Shown here: in pieces, positions 50,670-60,098 of the stretch
Layout of the letters: each line of letters starts with the position of its first letter
Position numbering within the stretch: the stretch's first letter is position 1
Assembly (NCBI RefSeq): GCF_003259845.1
Contig: NZ_QLMJ01000024.1
Span: 1-64,000 of the forward strand
Source: Actinoplanes lutulentus
Lineage (GTDB): Bacteria; Actinomycetota; Actinomycetes; Mycobacteriales; Micromonosporaceae
Direction: 5' to 3'
Length of the DNA stretch: 64,000 nt
Notes under the pieces: model-generated
Seen by the model: the letters and a program-made list of their open reading frames with translations, nothing else
What the model was told of the DNA's origin: nothing
Database searches by the model: none
Made by a program: the position numbers and the translations under genes

Positions 50670-50688
50670 TTAGGTGAGGCTAGCCTAA
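50670..50688. promoter_or_regulatory. Iron box between the divergent heme operons
   Basis: TTAGGTGAGGCTAGCCTAA matches the IdeR/DmdR consensus at 17 of 19 positions. It lies 54 bp from the leftward gene (49831-50616) and 48 bp from the rightward htaA-type gene, so one site can control heme uptake and heme breakdown together. Confidence 0.85.
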
Positions 50689-50735
50689 CTCCGCTCGCAT
50701 CAGCGAGCGTCTGCCCTCATCGGAAGGAAACGAGC

Positions 50736-51911
50736 ATGGGCAACACCAAGGGCCCGCATCGGGTCGCACTGTTCGCTGGTGCGATCGCGATCGGCGCCGC
50801 CACGGCGCTGACCGGGGTCAGCCCGGCCCTGGCGGCACCGGTCAACGTGGCCGGTGGCAGCCTGGACTGGGGTTTCAAGGCGTCGTTCCGGGCGTACATC
50901 GGCACTGGTAACGGCACCCCGCCGATCGCCGTGAGTGATGGTGCGACCCGCAACAGTGACGGCACCTTCGACTTCGCTTCGAAGGGTGGCAAGTACGACA
51001 CGGCCGCCGGCACCGCCACGGTCAACTACAAGGGCACTGTCGTGTTCTCGTACCCGGCGCACTTCTTCCAGATCACGCTCGCCAACCCGACCCTGGTGGT
51101 CGACGGCGACGGCACCGGCTCGCTGCTGGCCGACGTGGAACTGGTGAACGGCGGGGCTGTCGCCTCCGACCTGGAGCAGGCCGAGATCGCCTCCGTGGTG
51201 ACCACCGCTCCCACGGTCACCGGCGGCGACATCTCGTTCTCGAACCTCGCCTCCACCCTTACCGCCTCGGGTGCCGCCGCGTTCGCCGGTTTCTACGCCG
51301 CGGGCAGCGATCTGGACCCGATCACGGCGACCGCGTCGGCCGAGGAGACCACGGAGCCGACCGACCCGACCGACCCCACGGACCCGACGGATCCGACCGA
51401 CCCCACCGACCCGACGGACCCGGAGCCCGGTAACGGCTCCGCGTCGCAGACGATCAAGGCGGCGGTCACCGGTGGTGCGCTGACCCTCACGTCGGCCGGC
51501 TCCAATGTGGCGCTCTCCGCCGCGACCCCGGGCCAGACCGCGACTGGTGCTCTCAACTCGGTCACCGTGAGCGACCTGCGTGGCACCAACTCCGGTTGGG
51601 ACCTGGTCGGTCAGGTCACCGAGTTCTCGTCGACCGGTGGCGGCAAGATCCCCGCTGCCAACCTCGGCTGGAAGCCCTCCGCCGCGGTGGTCGACAGCTC
51701 GCTCGTTGACGCCGCCGGCGTCAGCAACAAGGTGACGGCCGGTAACCCGGTCGCGCCCGGCACCGGCCTCGGTGCCAGCCGCACTCTGTGCAGCGCGGAG
51801 ACCGGGAGCAGCCTCGGCAGCTCCACCTGTGGCGCCGCTCTGGAGCTCGGTATCCCCGAGTCCAGCGCAGCTGGTGAGTACAGCGCCGTTCTCACCCTGA
51901 CGCTCGCCTGA
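50736..51911 (+). CDS. Secreted HtaA-domain heme-binding protein
   Basis: A 391-residue exported protein. Signal peptide (FAGAIAIGAATALTGVSPALA), then an HtaA domain (about 35-200: LDWGFKASFRAYIG, FSYPAHFFQITLANPTLVVDG), the family that takes heme from host hemoproteins in corynebacteria. A run of Thr-Asp-Pro repeats (about 206-228) follows, then a second beta domain (SQTIKAAVTGGALTLTS...). Repeats use mixed codons, so they are maintained by selection or old. ATG 50736 has GGAAGG upstream. No C-terminal TM, so it is released or wall-bound. Confidence 0.88.
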   Translation: MGNTKGPHRVALFAGAIAIGAATALTGVSPALAAPVNVAGGSLDWGFKASFRAYIGTGNGTPPIAVSDGATRNSDGTFDFASKGGKYDTAAGTATVNYKGTVVFSYPAHFFQITLANPTLVVDGDGTGSLLADVELVNGGAVASDLEQAEIASVVTTAPTVTGGDISFSNLASTLTASGAAAFAGFYAAGSDLDPITATASAEETTEPTDPTDPTDPTDPTDPTDPTDPEPGNGSASQTIKAAVTGGALTLTSAGSNVALSAATPGQTATGALNSVTVSDLRGTNSGWDLVGQVTEFSSTGGGKIPAANLGWKPSAAVVDSSLVDAAGVSNKVTAGNPVAPGTGLGASRTLCSAETGSSLGSSTCGAALELGIPESSAAGEYSAVLTLTLA

Positions 51912-51930
51912 TTTTCACTGGGCGAGGGAA

Positions 51931-51963
51931 CCGGCCGGGAATACCGCAATTATTCCCGGCCGG
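51931..51963 (+). terminator. Strong hairpin between the htaA-type and DUF916-like genes
   Basis: A 13-bp perfect stem, CCGGCCGGGAATA (51931-51943) with TATTCCCGGCCGG (51951-51963), has a 7-nt loop and no T tract. It may reduce rather than stop read-through into the next gene, whose start is 25 bp further on. Confidence 0.75.
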
Positions 51964-51987
51964 CCCGGCCCCATCGTAAGGAGCAAC

Positions 51988-52968
51988 ATGTTCGTCCGGG
52001 GCCTTCTGGCCGCCGTTGTGATCGTGGTGTCGATCCCCGCTCCGGCCTCGGCGGCACCCGGTGACTCCGGTGTGCGCTGGTCTGTGCAGCCGTCGAGCGC
52101 CAAGGGCCCCGACGGGCGGGACTTCATCATCCGGCGTGCGTCGCCCGGCGAGCGGATCACCGATTACGTCGGCATCACCAACCTCACCGCCAAGGCGCAG
52201 ACCTTCCAGGTCTACGGCACTGACGCGTACACCACCGATGACGGCTCGTTCGCGCTGCTCGCCGCCGCGCAGCAGCCCACCGACATCGGCGCGTGGATCG
52301 GTCTCGGCGCCAAGCAGTACACGGTCCCGCCGAACACCCGGCTCGACGTACCGTTCTCGATCACCGTGCCGGACAACGCGACGCCTGGCGACCACGCCGG
52401 CGGAGTGATCGCCTCGATCGCGGAGGAGCAGGTCGACGCCAGCGGCCAGAAGGTCCTGGTGGATCGCCGCATCGCGGCCCGCGTCTACCTCACCGTCGCG
52501 GGCGCGGTCGCGCCCACCATCAAGATCGATTCGGTACGCCTTGAGTACAGCCAATCCACGAACCCGGCCGACGGCGGCGTGATGACAGTCCGCTACCTCG
52601 TCCGCAACACCGGCAACCTGCGGCTCACCGGCATCGGCTCGGTACGCGTGACCGGCCCGTTCGGCTGGGAGCTGGCCCGCACCGGTGCCATGGAGATACC
52701 CGAACTGCTACCTGGCGGCTCGATCACGATCACTGAGAAGATCACTGGTGTGCAGCCCACGGTGCGTCTCGCCGCCGAGGTCAGCGTCGTGCCCGCGACC
52801 TTCGACGAGCAGCTGCCGGCCGTCTCCCGCAGCACCGGAGTCTGGGCCTGGCCCTGGGCACTTGTCGCCCTGCTCGGTGCCGCACTTCTCTACCTTCTTG
52901 TCCGGCTTGTCCGCCGTCGAGTGCGCTCCCGGCGCGCTCGTGTCGTCCCGGATCCGGTAACCGCCTAA
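51988..52968 (+). CDS. Exported membrane-anchored DUF916-like (WxL-type) protein
   Basis: A 326-residue protein: signal peptide (LLAAVVIVVSIPAPASA), two Ig-like domains (about 25-160, with GITNLTAKAQTFQVYGTDAY, VPDNATPGDHAGGVIAS, then about 165-275), a C-terminal TM helix (WALVALLGAALLYLLVRL) and a basic tail RRRVRSRRAR. The first domain looks like DUF916, a peptidoglycan-binding unit of WxL systems. ATG 51988 follows AAGGAG. It lies between the htaA-type gene and heme oxygenase and could anchor heme-capture proteins at the wall; this is inferred from position. Confidence 0.8.
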   Translation: MFVRGLLAAVVIVVSIPAPASAAPGDSGVRWSVQPSSAKGPDGRDFIIRRASPGERITDYVGITNLTAKAQTFQVYGTDAYTTDDGSFALLAAAQQPTDIGAWIGLGAKQYTVPPNTRLDVPFSITVPDNATPGDHAGGVIASIAEEQVDASGQKVLVDRRIAARVYLTVAGAVAPTIKIDSVRLEYSQSTNPADGGVMTVRYLVRNTGNLRLTGIGSVRVTGPFGWELARTGAMEIPELLPGGSITITEKITGVQPTVRLAAEVSVVPATFDEQLPAVSRSTGVWAWPWALVALLGAALLYLLVRLVRRRVRSRRARVVPDPVTA

Positions 52969-53086
52969 TGAGGACCGCCCCGGAACCCCGATACTGGAAG
53001 CTCGGTATGGCTTCCACACCGCATTCGCCGAGCACCGCCGCTTTGCGAATCGCTGCTGCTCCGCAGATCAGGAAGGACGAGCCGAG

Positions 53087-53740
53087 ATGACCGGTTTCGC
53101 AGCCCGTATCCGCCGCGCCACCATGGTCGAACACCGTGAGGCCGAGACCAGGACCTTCATCTCCCGTCTGATGGCGGGCACGATCCCGGTGGCCGGCTTC
53201 GCCGAGCTGACCAGCCAGTACTTGGTGATCTACCGCGAGCTGGAGGCGGCCGCCGAGGCGATGCGCAACGACCCGGTCGCGGGCGCGTTCGCCGATCCGG
53301 CCCTGTTCCGCGTGCCGGCCCTGGAAGCGGACCTCGCCCACCTGCACGGCGCCGGCTGGGAGTCCACGGTCGTCCCGGTCGAGGCCACCCAGGGGTACGC
53401 GCAGCGGCTCCGCGAGAAGTGCCGCACCTCCCCGGAGCACTTCATCGCCCACCATTACGTCCGTTACCTGGGCGACCTGAGCGGCGGCCAGCTGATCGGC
53501 CGCACCCTGAGCGACAAGTACGGCCTCCCGCCGGCGGCGACGAACTTCTACCGCTTCGAGCAGATCCCCGACGCGAAGGCTTACAAGACGGCGTACCGCC
53601 AGCAGCTGGACGCGCTCGACCTGCCGGAGGAGCGCCTAGAGGTGATCCTCGCCGAGGCCCGCCAGGCCTTCGCCTTCAACGGCGCCATCTTCACCGAGCT
53701 GGGCACAGCCTGGCCCGAAGACGTCCCCGCAGCCGCCTGA
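53087..53740 (+). CDS. Biliverdin-producing heme oxygenase
   Basis: A 217-residue enzyme that opens the heme ring to biliverdin, CO and free iron. The proximal His is in MVEHREAETRTF (about H16). The distal helix VRYLGDLSGGQLIG (GDLSGGQ) is nearly canonical. FYRFEQIPDAKAYKTAYRQQLD is the conserved C-terminal helix. ATG 53087 follows GGACGAGCCGAG. It completes the iron-acquisition pathway begun by HtaA and HmuTUV. Confidence 0.93.
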   Translation: MTGFAARIRRATMVEHREAETRTFISRLMAGTIPVAGFAELTSQYLVIYRELEAAAEAMRNDPVAGAFADPALFRVPALEADLAHLHGAGWESTVVPVEATQGYAQRLREKCRTSPEHFIAHHYVRYLGDLSGGQLIGRTLSDKYGLPPAATNFYRFEQIPDAKAYKTAYRQQLDALDLPEERLEVILAEARQAFAFNGAIFTELGTAWPEDVPAAA

Positions 53741-53812
53741 CCCCCTGACCCCCGCAGCAGCCTGACCACCAGCTGTCGCCTGACCACCCGCAACCGGTAG
53801 CCCGCCGCGCGC

Positions 53813-53930
53813 TCGGGCGCGTCCAAGTGGTCGGGTCCGGTCAGGTGGTCGGGCGTGCTCGGGCGTGGTCGGGCGGTCGGGCGGTTGGGTGGTTGGGTCT
53901 GTCAGGTGGTTAGGTCGGTTAGGTCGCGTA
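53813..53930. repeat. Simple GGTCGGG/GGTTGGG-like repeats
   Basis: Tandem variants of GTGGTCGGG, GGTCGGGCG and GGTTGGGTG fill this stretch, moving from GC-richer to T-richer copies, then run into the end of the DUF4132 gene on the other strand. Runs of G could form quadruplexes. There is no gene within it apart from that 3' end. Confidence 0.6.
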
Positions 53931-56900
53931 GTAGTTCGGATGTTGTTACCGGGTCCAGCGTGGAGAGGGGAATTTCGCCCTCGGGGTTGTGGCGCCAGCG
54001 GGGGCCGGTGCCGTTGTGCAGGTAGGCGGCGGTCACCTTCTGCTCGGGGAAATAGTCGATCGAGCCGATCGCTATGCCGGGGTCGATGTCCAGGGCGAAC
54101 TTTAGGCCCGGGGCGATCGGTAACTCCATCCGGCTCTGCATGCCGGCGTCCTGGGGTTCCTCGCGGCGCCAGCCGCGGCGTTCCAGGCTGAGGACCTTTG
54201 TTGTCGGCAGTGTGGAGCCCTGGAGCCGGGTCAGCACCTCGCCGGCCGCCTCCAGGGCGAAGACCGGCCTGTTGAGCTGCGGGAACGGCTGGATGATCTC
54301 GTAGTCGCCGAACAGCTCGACCCAGGTGCCCAGCGAGTCGCCGAGGTGCAGCGGATGGGCGACACCGACAACACCGTTCTCGGGTGGGAGCAGCGGCTCG
54401 TCGTCGACTGTTGAGAACGTGCGGTCCTCGGCGATCCGGAACGCCGGCCCCGCGTCGAGACGCCAGACCAGGCGGCGGGCGATGTGCCAGACCAAGGGGT
54501 GCTCGACGAAGAACTGCTGGAACTCGGGGAGTGTCCAGCGGCGGCCGTGGACCATCGCCTGCTCCAGGCGGCGTACCTGGTCGGTCGCGATGGTCCGGAC
54601 GTCTTTTTTCAGCGCGGCGAACTGTTTCCACGCGGCCGGCGCGAGCTCCGCGTCGTCCCGTGCGCCCGGCTTGGGCAGTGCCTTCAGACGCTTGCCGGTT
54701 GCGTCCGCCGCGAACGGGCGGAGCTGCTCGTCGAAGCCGATGACGAACTGCCGGGGGCCGTAGTCGAGGCGCAGGCTCCCGTCGGCGGCCAGGCCGAAGT
54801 CGGGGACCAGCCGGTCGGCCAGCTGCTCGGCGGTCAGCCCGAGGGCCTCCGCCACCTCGGCCATCCGGGTCTGTGCGGCCGCTTTCAGCCCCTTGAACTT
54901 GGCTCGCTGGGAGATGCCGTGCAGGTGCATGAGGGCCACGTCGGTGCCGATGGTGGAGAGCACGGTGACGCCGGTGACCGCTTTCTGATGGCCGCCGTCG
55001 CCGGGCCAGGCCAGGATCAGCGGGGTGAGGCGGCGGACGGTCTCGTCGTTGCCGAGCAGGCCCAGGGCGTCGAGTGCCCAGTTTTCCCTCGACTCCGCGC
55101 CGGCCGACTGCCAGCGGTGGAAGGCACCCCAGGCGAACTCGGCGAGGTCAGCCGGGTCGCATGCGTCCTGGACGATCTCCAGTCCGGCGTACGCACTGTC
55201 GATCTTGGACAGCGCCAGCATCGTCACGAGGTGGCCGATGGACTCGGGTGGCAGCGCGCCGGAGCCGTCCCGCAGGCGCACCGGCGGGAGCAGACCGGGC
55301 ACGGCCCAGCCCGGGGCCGGTGGCATTTTCGCAGGCAGCACGGCAAGCGGGTCGGTGGTGAGCAGCGTTTCGATCGCGGCGGCGGCGTCTCGCCCGTACC
55401 GATGGGCGGCGGTCTGGACCGTCTCGCCCAGGCCGTGTGTGTGCAGCGCGAGAAGTGCGCCCTCGGCCTGGCGGCGAGCCTGGCCCGGCTTGCCGAGCGC
55501 GGCCGGGATCAGGGCGGACGCGGCGTCGGCCGGGTGCCGGAGCAGCCAGGCGAGCGCGGGGCGGCGCAGGCTCTTGAGACGGGCCAGCCAGCCGGCCATC
55601 ACCGTGGCGACCTCGGGTGAGGTGAACGGCATGAGCAGCGCCGCGGTGTCGGCCGTGCCGTGGTTTGCCAGGTGGAGCAGGGAGGGCAGGGCGTCGACCT
55701 CGAACCGGGCGGCGGCGACCCGCATCCACGGGCCGGCCTCCCACCCGTATCGCGGGCGCCACTGCCGCATGATCGGGCGGGCGACGATCGTGGGTGCGCG
55801 GGTGAAGAAGCCGGCCGCCTCGCTCCACTGACCGCGGCCGGTCAGCAGCCGCTCGGCGACCTGGATCCAGGACAGTTTCGACGTGAAGGCTCGGGGCAGG
55901 CCGGCCGGGTCGGCCCACTGCTCGCGCTCGCCCGGGAGCCAGCGGGCCGCGGCCGGATCGGAGCAGGTCAGGCCACTGATCACGATCGTCCGGGCAGGCT
56001 TGGAGCGGCTCAGCCAGGGCGGGCTGACCAGGATCGCCGGGATCGCCGAGGCGGGGGCGGTCACCAGCGAACGCGACTCGTCGGCGATCTGCCGGATCTG
56101 CTCGGCGGCGGCCGGGCCGAGGCGCGGCGCCACCTCGTCGACCAGCTCGGGGTGGGTCAGCACGTGGCCGCGCAGCAGGTCGGCGACCTGCTGTTTCGCC
56201 GCGCCCTCGGCGAAGAGCCGCAGGGCCCGCTCCGGGTCGAGAGCGGCGGCCTCGGTCAGCGTGGGCACCACGTATTTCGCGTCGACCCGCTCGACCAGCC
56301 CTCGCATCGCGTCGTCGCCGGGGAGGGCGGCGAGGGCGGTGAGCAGGCGTTTCTGCACGTCGGCGTTGCCGTAACCCTCGTCGAACCAGTGGAACAGCGC
56401 CGGTGCGGCGGCCGGGCCGGTGCCGTCGACGATCGTGGCGATCATCGCGGTGGAGCCGACCACGGTCCAGGTGTTGGCGACCGGGACGAGCGCGTCCAGC
56501 TGCGCGCCGGTGGCGACCGCGGTGGTCAGGGCGGCAGCACGGTACGAATCGGAGTCGGCCACCGCGGCCAGCACGTCCTGCTCCACCCAGTCATCACGGG
56601 ATGGGACGAGGATGGAGGTGGCCGCTCGTGCGTACGCATGAAGGGACCGATAGGGAAGCAGCGCCTGGACCACCTCGTTGTGCTCGGCGTCGCTCGCCGT
56701 GGCGAGCGCACGGCGCACGCGGAGCAGGACCAGCAGCGGGGTATCGATCTGCCAGCCCTGCCGGTTCTCGCCGGAGCGCAGGTGGCGCACGCCGAGGTCG
56801 TCACGGCCGGGGCCGTCGTCGATGATGATCAACGCGTTCAGCGTGACGGCTGCCTCGGCGGCGAACCGCAGACCGTGCGCGGCGATCAGCAGGTCGGCCC

Positions 56901-57192
56901 AGGTGGCGAGCTGTGGCCGCGGCGAGAAATTGCCCAGCGCGCTGATCGCCGCGATCGCCGCGGCACCGAGCGGTGACGCACCGGGCTTGCTCTCAAGCCA
57001 GGTGCGCGCGGCGAGGGCCGTCGACTTTTCCGTGGTCGGTGCGGCGAGGATCTTGTTGACCAGGCCGGGGCGGCGGCCGATCTCCTCCTGAACCACGGCG
57101 CGAGCTTTCGCATCGGGGACGAAAAGGGTCACCCCGGCGCTGCCGCGACGCGGGTGCCGATGCCGGTGCCAGGGCTCGGGGAGGGTTTCCAT
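53902..57192 (-). CDS. Large DUF4132 protein
   Basis: A 1096-residue soluble protein built mostly of HEAT-like Ala/Leu helical repeats (about 30-750), ending in a DUF4132 domain (about 790-1000). Recognisable stretches include WTLPEFQQFFVEHPLVWHI, RRLVWRL and WRREEPQDAGMQSRMELPI. DUF4132 proteins have no established biochemical function; several lie beside WGR or MolR-type proteins, absent here. ATG 57192 gives METLPEPWHRH; a TTG/GTG-type start at 57222 is also open. It is divergent from the aldolase gene, 59 bp away. Confidence 0.85.
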   Translation of the reverse strand: METLPEPWHRHRHPRRGSAGVTLFVPDAKARAVVQEEIGRRPGLVNKILAAPTTEKSTALAARTWLESKPGASPLGAAAIAAISALGNFSPRPQLATWADLLIAAHGLRFAAEAAVTLNALIIIDDGPGRDDLGVRHLRSGENRQGWQIDTPLLVLLRVRRALATASDAEHNEVVQALLPYRSLHAYARAATSILVPSRDDWVEQDVLAAVADSDSYRAAALTTAVATGAQLDALVPVANTWTVVGSTAMIATIVDGTGPAAAPALFHWFDEGYGNADVQKRLLTALAALPGDDAMRGLVERVDAKYVVPTLTEAAALDPERALRLFAEGAAKQQVADLLRGHVLTHPELVDEVAPRLGPAAAEQIRQIADESRSLVTAPASAIPAILVSPPWLSRSKPARTIVISGLTCSDPAAARWLPGEREQWADPAGLPRAFTSKLSWIQVAERLLTGRGQWSEAAGFFTRAPTIVARPIMRQWRPRYGWEAGPWMRVAAARFEVDALPSLLHLANHGTADTAALLMPFTSPEVATVMAGWLARLKSLRRPALAWLLRHPADAASALIPAALGKPGQARRQAEGALLALHTHGLGETVQTAAHRYGRDAAAAIETLLTTDPLAVLPAKMPPAPGWAVPGLLPPVRLRDGSGALPPESIGHLVTMLALSKIDSAYAGLEIVQDACDPADLAEFAWGAFHRWQSAGAESRENWALDALGLLGNDETVRRLTPLILAWPGDGGHQKAVTGVTVLSTIGTDVALMHLHGISQRAKFKGLKAAAQTRMAEVAEALGLTAEQLADRLVPDFGLAADGSLRLDYGPRQFVIGFDEQLRPFAADATGKRLKALPKPGARDDAELAPAAWKQFAALKKDVRTIATDQVRRLEQAMVHGRRWTLPEFQQFFVEHPLVWHIARRLVWRLDAGPAFRIAEDRTFSTVDDEPLLPPENGVVGVAHPLHLGDSLGTWVELFGDYEIIQPFPQLNRPVFALEAAGEVLTRLQGSTLPTTKVLSLERRGWRREEPQDAGMQSRMELPIAPGLKFALDIDPGIAIGSIDYFPEQKVTAAYLHNGTGPRWRHNPEGEIPLSTLDPVTTSELLRDLTDLTT

Positions 57193-57251
57193 GGGCGGCA
57201 CGTTAGCGAGACGGTACGACAAAACCGGGAACGCTCTGCGACCATCCGGCG

Positions 57252-58355
57252 ATGCCGGAAAACTTGATGCGCCACCGACTGTCGGTCATGCGAGCCTGCG
57301 ATCGGATCCTTTCCGGCGTACGCCCGGCGACCATGCGGGAGCGGCTGACCGATCTGTCAGGCGGCGCTGACCTGGACGAACTGCCGGACTACTACGGCGA
57401 CGGACCGGTCACCGTCCTCGAACAGCGGGTCGCGAACCTGCTCGGCACCGAGGCGGCCGTCTGGTTCCCCACCGGGACGATGGCTCAGCAGGTCGCCCTG
57501 CGGTACGGCGCCACCGAATCCGACGCGGTCGCCCTGCATCCGCTCGGCCACCAGCTGGTTCACGAGCGGGACGCGTACGCGAGCCTGACCGGACTGCGAG
57601 CCGTCACCTCGACGACCGCGCCGCGCAATCCGACCGCCGCCGATCTCGCCGAGCTGGACGAGCGGGTCGGCACTGTCGTCTTCGAGCTGCCGTTACGCGA
57701 CGCCGGCTTCACGCTGCCGACCTGGGACGAGCTGACCGAGGCCTGCGAGGAGGCGGTGAACATCGGCGCCCGGGTGCACTTCGACGGCGCCCGGATCTGG
57801 GAGTCGACGCCCTATCTGGGCAGGTCGCTCGTCGAGATCGCGGAGCAGGCCGACAGTGTTTACGTCTCGTTCTACAAGACGCTGGGCGGGTTCAGCGGAG
57901 CGGCGCTGGCCGGCACGGCCGATCTGGCCCGGTACGCGCGAGCCTGGCGTCACCGGCACGGCGGCAACATCTTCCAGCAGTGGCCGGCGGTGCTGACCGC
58001 CCTCGCCGGCCTCGACCGGGAATTGCCGCGGATCCCGGATTACGTACGGCACGCCCGGGTCGTCGCCGATGCGCTCGCCGCGTTGCCAGGTGTGCGGGTG
58101 CAGCCCGAACCGCCTCACACGCATCAGTTCCGGCTCTTTATCCCGTACCCGGCAGGGGTTTTGAATGCGGCGGTGACCGAACTCGCGGAGAAGGAGTCGG
58201 TCTGGTTCTGCGGTGTCTGGCAGGACACGCCGGTGCCGGGGGTCGCGATGACCGAGATGACGATCGCGGCGGCGGCCCTGGAGTGGACCGCCGCCGACGT
58301 CATTGATGCGGGTGAGCGACTGCTCAGAGCTTGCCGGCTCCTGCACCGGCCTTGA
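57252..58355 (+). CDS. Threonine aldolase/beta-eliminating lyase family (PLP enzyme)
   Basis: A 367-residue fold-type I PLP enzyme. Landmarks: YYGDGPVTVLEQRVANLLGTEAAVWFPTGTMAQQVAL (in part), VHFDGARIWE with the PLP-contacting Asp, and SVYVSFYKTLGGFSGAAL with the Schiff-base Lys in FYKTLGG. These match low-specificity L-threonine aldolases, which split threonine to glycine and acetaldehyde. Related lyases share the fold, so the substrate is not certain. GTG/ATG choice: ATG 57252. Its end overlaps the convergent pectate lyase gene by 32 bp. Confidence 0.87.
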   Translation: MPENLMRHRLSVMRACDRILSGVRPATMRERLTDLSGGADLDELPDYYGDGPVTVLEQRVANLLGTEAAVWFPTGTMAQQVALRYGATESDAVALHPLGHQLVHERDAYASLTGLRAVTSTTAPRNPTAADLAELDERVGTVVFELPLRDAGFTLPTWDELTEACEEAVNIGARVHFDGARIWESTPYLGRSLVEIAEQADSVYVSFYKTLGGFSGAALAGTADLARYARAWRHRHGGNIFQQWPAVLTALAGLDRELPRIPDYVRHARVVADALAALPGVRVQPEPPHTHQFRLFIPYPAGVLNAAVTELAEKESVWFCGVWQDTPVPGVAMTEMTIAAAALEWTAADVIDAGERLLRACRLLHRP

Positions 58356-59976
58356 CCAGGGCGGACACCGAGGCGGTGGCGTCCAGGGTCACCGAGTACG
58401 GCGCCGAGGTGAAGGTGCCGGTCTGGGTGATCACCGGAGCCTCACCACCGAAGTCGTTGCCGGAGATGACGGCGAAACCGTCCAGATCGGAGTCCTCGGT
58501 CGTCCAGACCGGCAGCTTCACGTTGACGAACACGTTGTTCTGCACCAGGCACTGCGACTCCATGAGGCAGTGGATGCCGCTGGTCTTCGCGTTGGTGAAG
58601 AGGTTGTTGTAAAGGTGCACGGTGCCGAAACGCAGGCGCGGCAGCCGGGAGGCGACGTTGTCGAACCAGTTGTGGGAGTACGTGATGTGCAGCTTGCCGG
58701 TGTCCTCGGCAGCGTTGCTGTCACTGTGGCCGAGCAGCGAGCCCTTCGAGTGGTCGTGCAGGTAGTTCCAGGAGACCGTGACGAAGTCGGTGGCGTGGGT
58801 CAGGTCGACCATGCCGTCGTAGAAGTCCTTGTCGTGGCTCGTGTCGTTGAAGAGCTCGTTGTGGTCGATCCAGATCTTGGTGGACTTCTGCGCGGCGATC
58901 AGGTCGACCGGCGCCTGCGCGAACGAGATCTTCAGGTTGCGGACGATGACGTTGCTGGCCTTCTTGATGTAGATGCCGGCACCGGTCAGGCCCGCGTTGG
59001 CGCCGACGCCCACGAGGGTCTTGTTCGAGGAGACGACGACCTGGTCGGTGCCGCTGCCGGTGAGGATCGTGGAGATCTGCAGGATCTTGGCGCCGTCCGA
59101 GGCGGCCTCGGTGATCAGCTGGTCCAGCGAGGTGATCTTCACGGTGGAGCCGCCGGCGCCGCCGGTCGTGCCCGCGCCGAAGCCGATCGGGCTGGTCTCG
59201 AACTTCCCGGACGAGGTGGCACTCGCGCTGGCGCTGGCGCTGGCGCTGGCGCTGGCCGAGGCGGTCGTGCTGGCCGAGGCCGAGGCCGAGGCGGTCGCGG
59301 TGGGCGACGCGGTGGCGGTCTTGGTGGGCGACGCGGTCGCGGCCGGGGATGAAGCCGACGCCGTGGTCGTCTTCACGATCACATCGTCGAAGGACGCGGT
59401 CGCGTTGTACGTCTGGAGCCCGACCCGCCCGGTACCGAACGCCGACGCCGAAGCGGTCAGGATCGAAGCCCCGTTGACCGACCCGGTGAGCGTGTTCCCC
59501 TTGACGGTCAGACCCAGGGTGTACGAGCTGCTGGCCGAAACGGTCAGGGCGGCCTCGCTCAGCACCGTGGCGTTGCCCGACTTGACCGACTCCAGCCGCA
59601 CCTTGTTCGCGCCGGTCAGCGCCAGTCGGTAGAAGCTCGTCGAGCTGGAGGACCGCGCCACGAGGGCCGTGTACCCGCCGGCCCCCACGGACAGCGGCTG
59701 CACCTTCGCCGACACCGTGTAATCGGCCCAGTCGGTCAGCCCGACGAACTGCCGGGACAGCGTCGCGCCGGTCTTGGTCTGCCGCAGCGCCTCACCCGTC
59801 ACTGCCCAGGTGCCACCGGACTTGCTCCAGCCCGAGGTGTCGCCGTCCGCGAAGTCGTCGCTGAAACCCGCGGCCGTGGCAGCTTCGGTGCCGGCGAACG
59901 AGACCGTCGCGAGCGCGCCGATCCCGGTCACCACCGCGGCCATCCCGGCCGCGATGTAGATGTTCCGCTTCTTCAT
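58324..59976 (-). CDS. Secreted pectate lyase (PL1 family) with N-terminal carbohydrate-type domain
   Basis: A 550-residue exported enzyme. Signal peptide (AAGMAAVVTGIGALATVSFA), a concanavalin-like beta-sandwich (about 36-205), an Ala/Ser/Thr linker (about 207-258, ASASASASA from near-perfect GCTGGC-type repeats) and a parallel beta-helix of PL1 (about 262-545). PL1 marks: NKTLVGVGANAGLTGAGIYI, KIWIDHNELFND, HSHNWFDN-like YSHNWFDNVASRLPRLRFG (the RLPRLRFG block supplies the catalytic Arg). It would cleave pectin by beta-elimination with calcium. ATG 59976 has GAAAGGGAG upstream. Confidence 0.92.
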   Translation of the reverse strand: MKKRNIYIAAGMAAVVTGIGALATVSFAGTEAATAAGFSDDFADGDTSGWSKSGGTWAVTGEALRQTKTGATLSRQFVGLTDWADYTVSAKVQPLSVGAGGYTALVARSSSSTSFYRLALTGANKVRLESVKSGNATVLSEAALTVSASSSYTLGLTVKGNTLTGSVNGASILTASASAFGTGRVGLQTYNATASFDDVIVKTTTASASSPAATASPTKTATASPTATASASASASTTASASASASASASASATSSGKFETSPIGFGAGTTGGAGGSTVKITSLDQLITEAASDGAKILQISTILTGSGTDQVVVSSNKTLVGVGANAGLTGAGIYIKKASNVIVRNLKISFAQAPVDLIAAQKSTKIWIDHNELFNDTSHDKDFYDGMVDLTHATDFVTVSWNYLHDHSKGSLLGHSDSNAAEDTGKLHITYSHNWFDNVASRLPRLRFGTVHLYNNLFTNAKTSGIHCLMESQCLVQNNVFVNVKLPVWTTEDSDLDGFAVISGNDFGGEAPVITQTGTFTSAPYSVTLDATASVSALVKAGAGAGKL

Positions 59977-60098
59977 GTGCTCCCTTTCGGTCCCGCGCCG
60001 TACCGCGGCGGGGATGAGGGGGGCGTGGGGGCGCCCCGGACAGTCCAGAGGTGGTCCGGGACGGCGAATTGGTTGCGCCGCTGCTTATGTGACGCCGA

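Noticed and set aside
53813..53930. Insertion-sequence end or origin
   Set aside because: Only simple G/T-rich repeats; no inverted terminal repeats, transposase or DnaA boxes.
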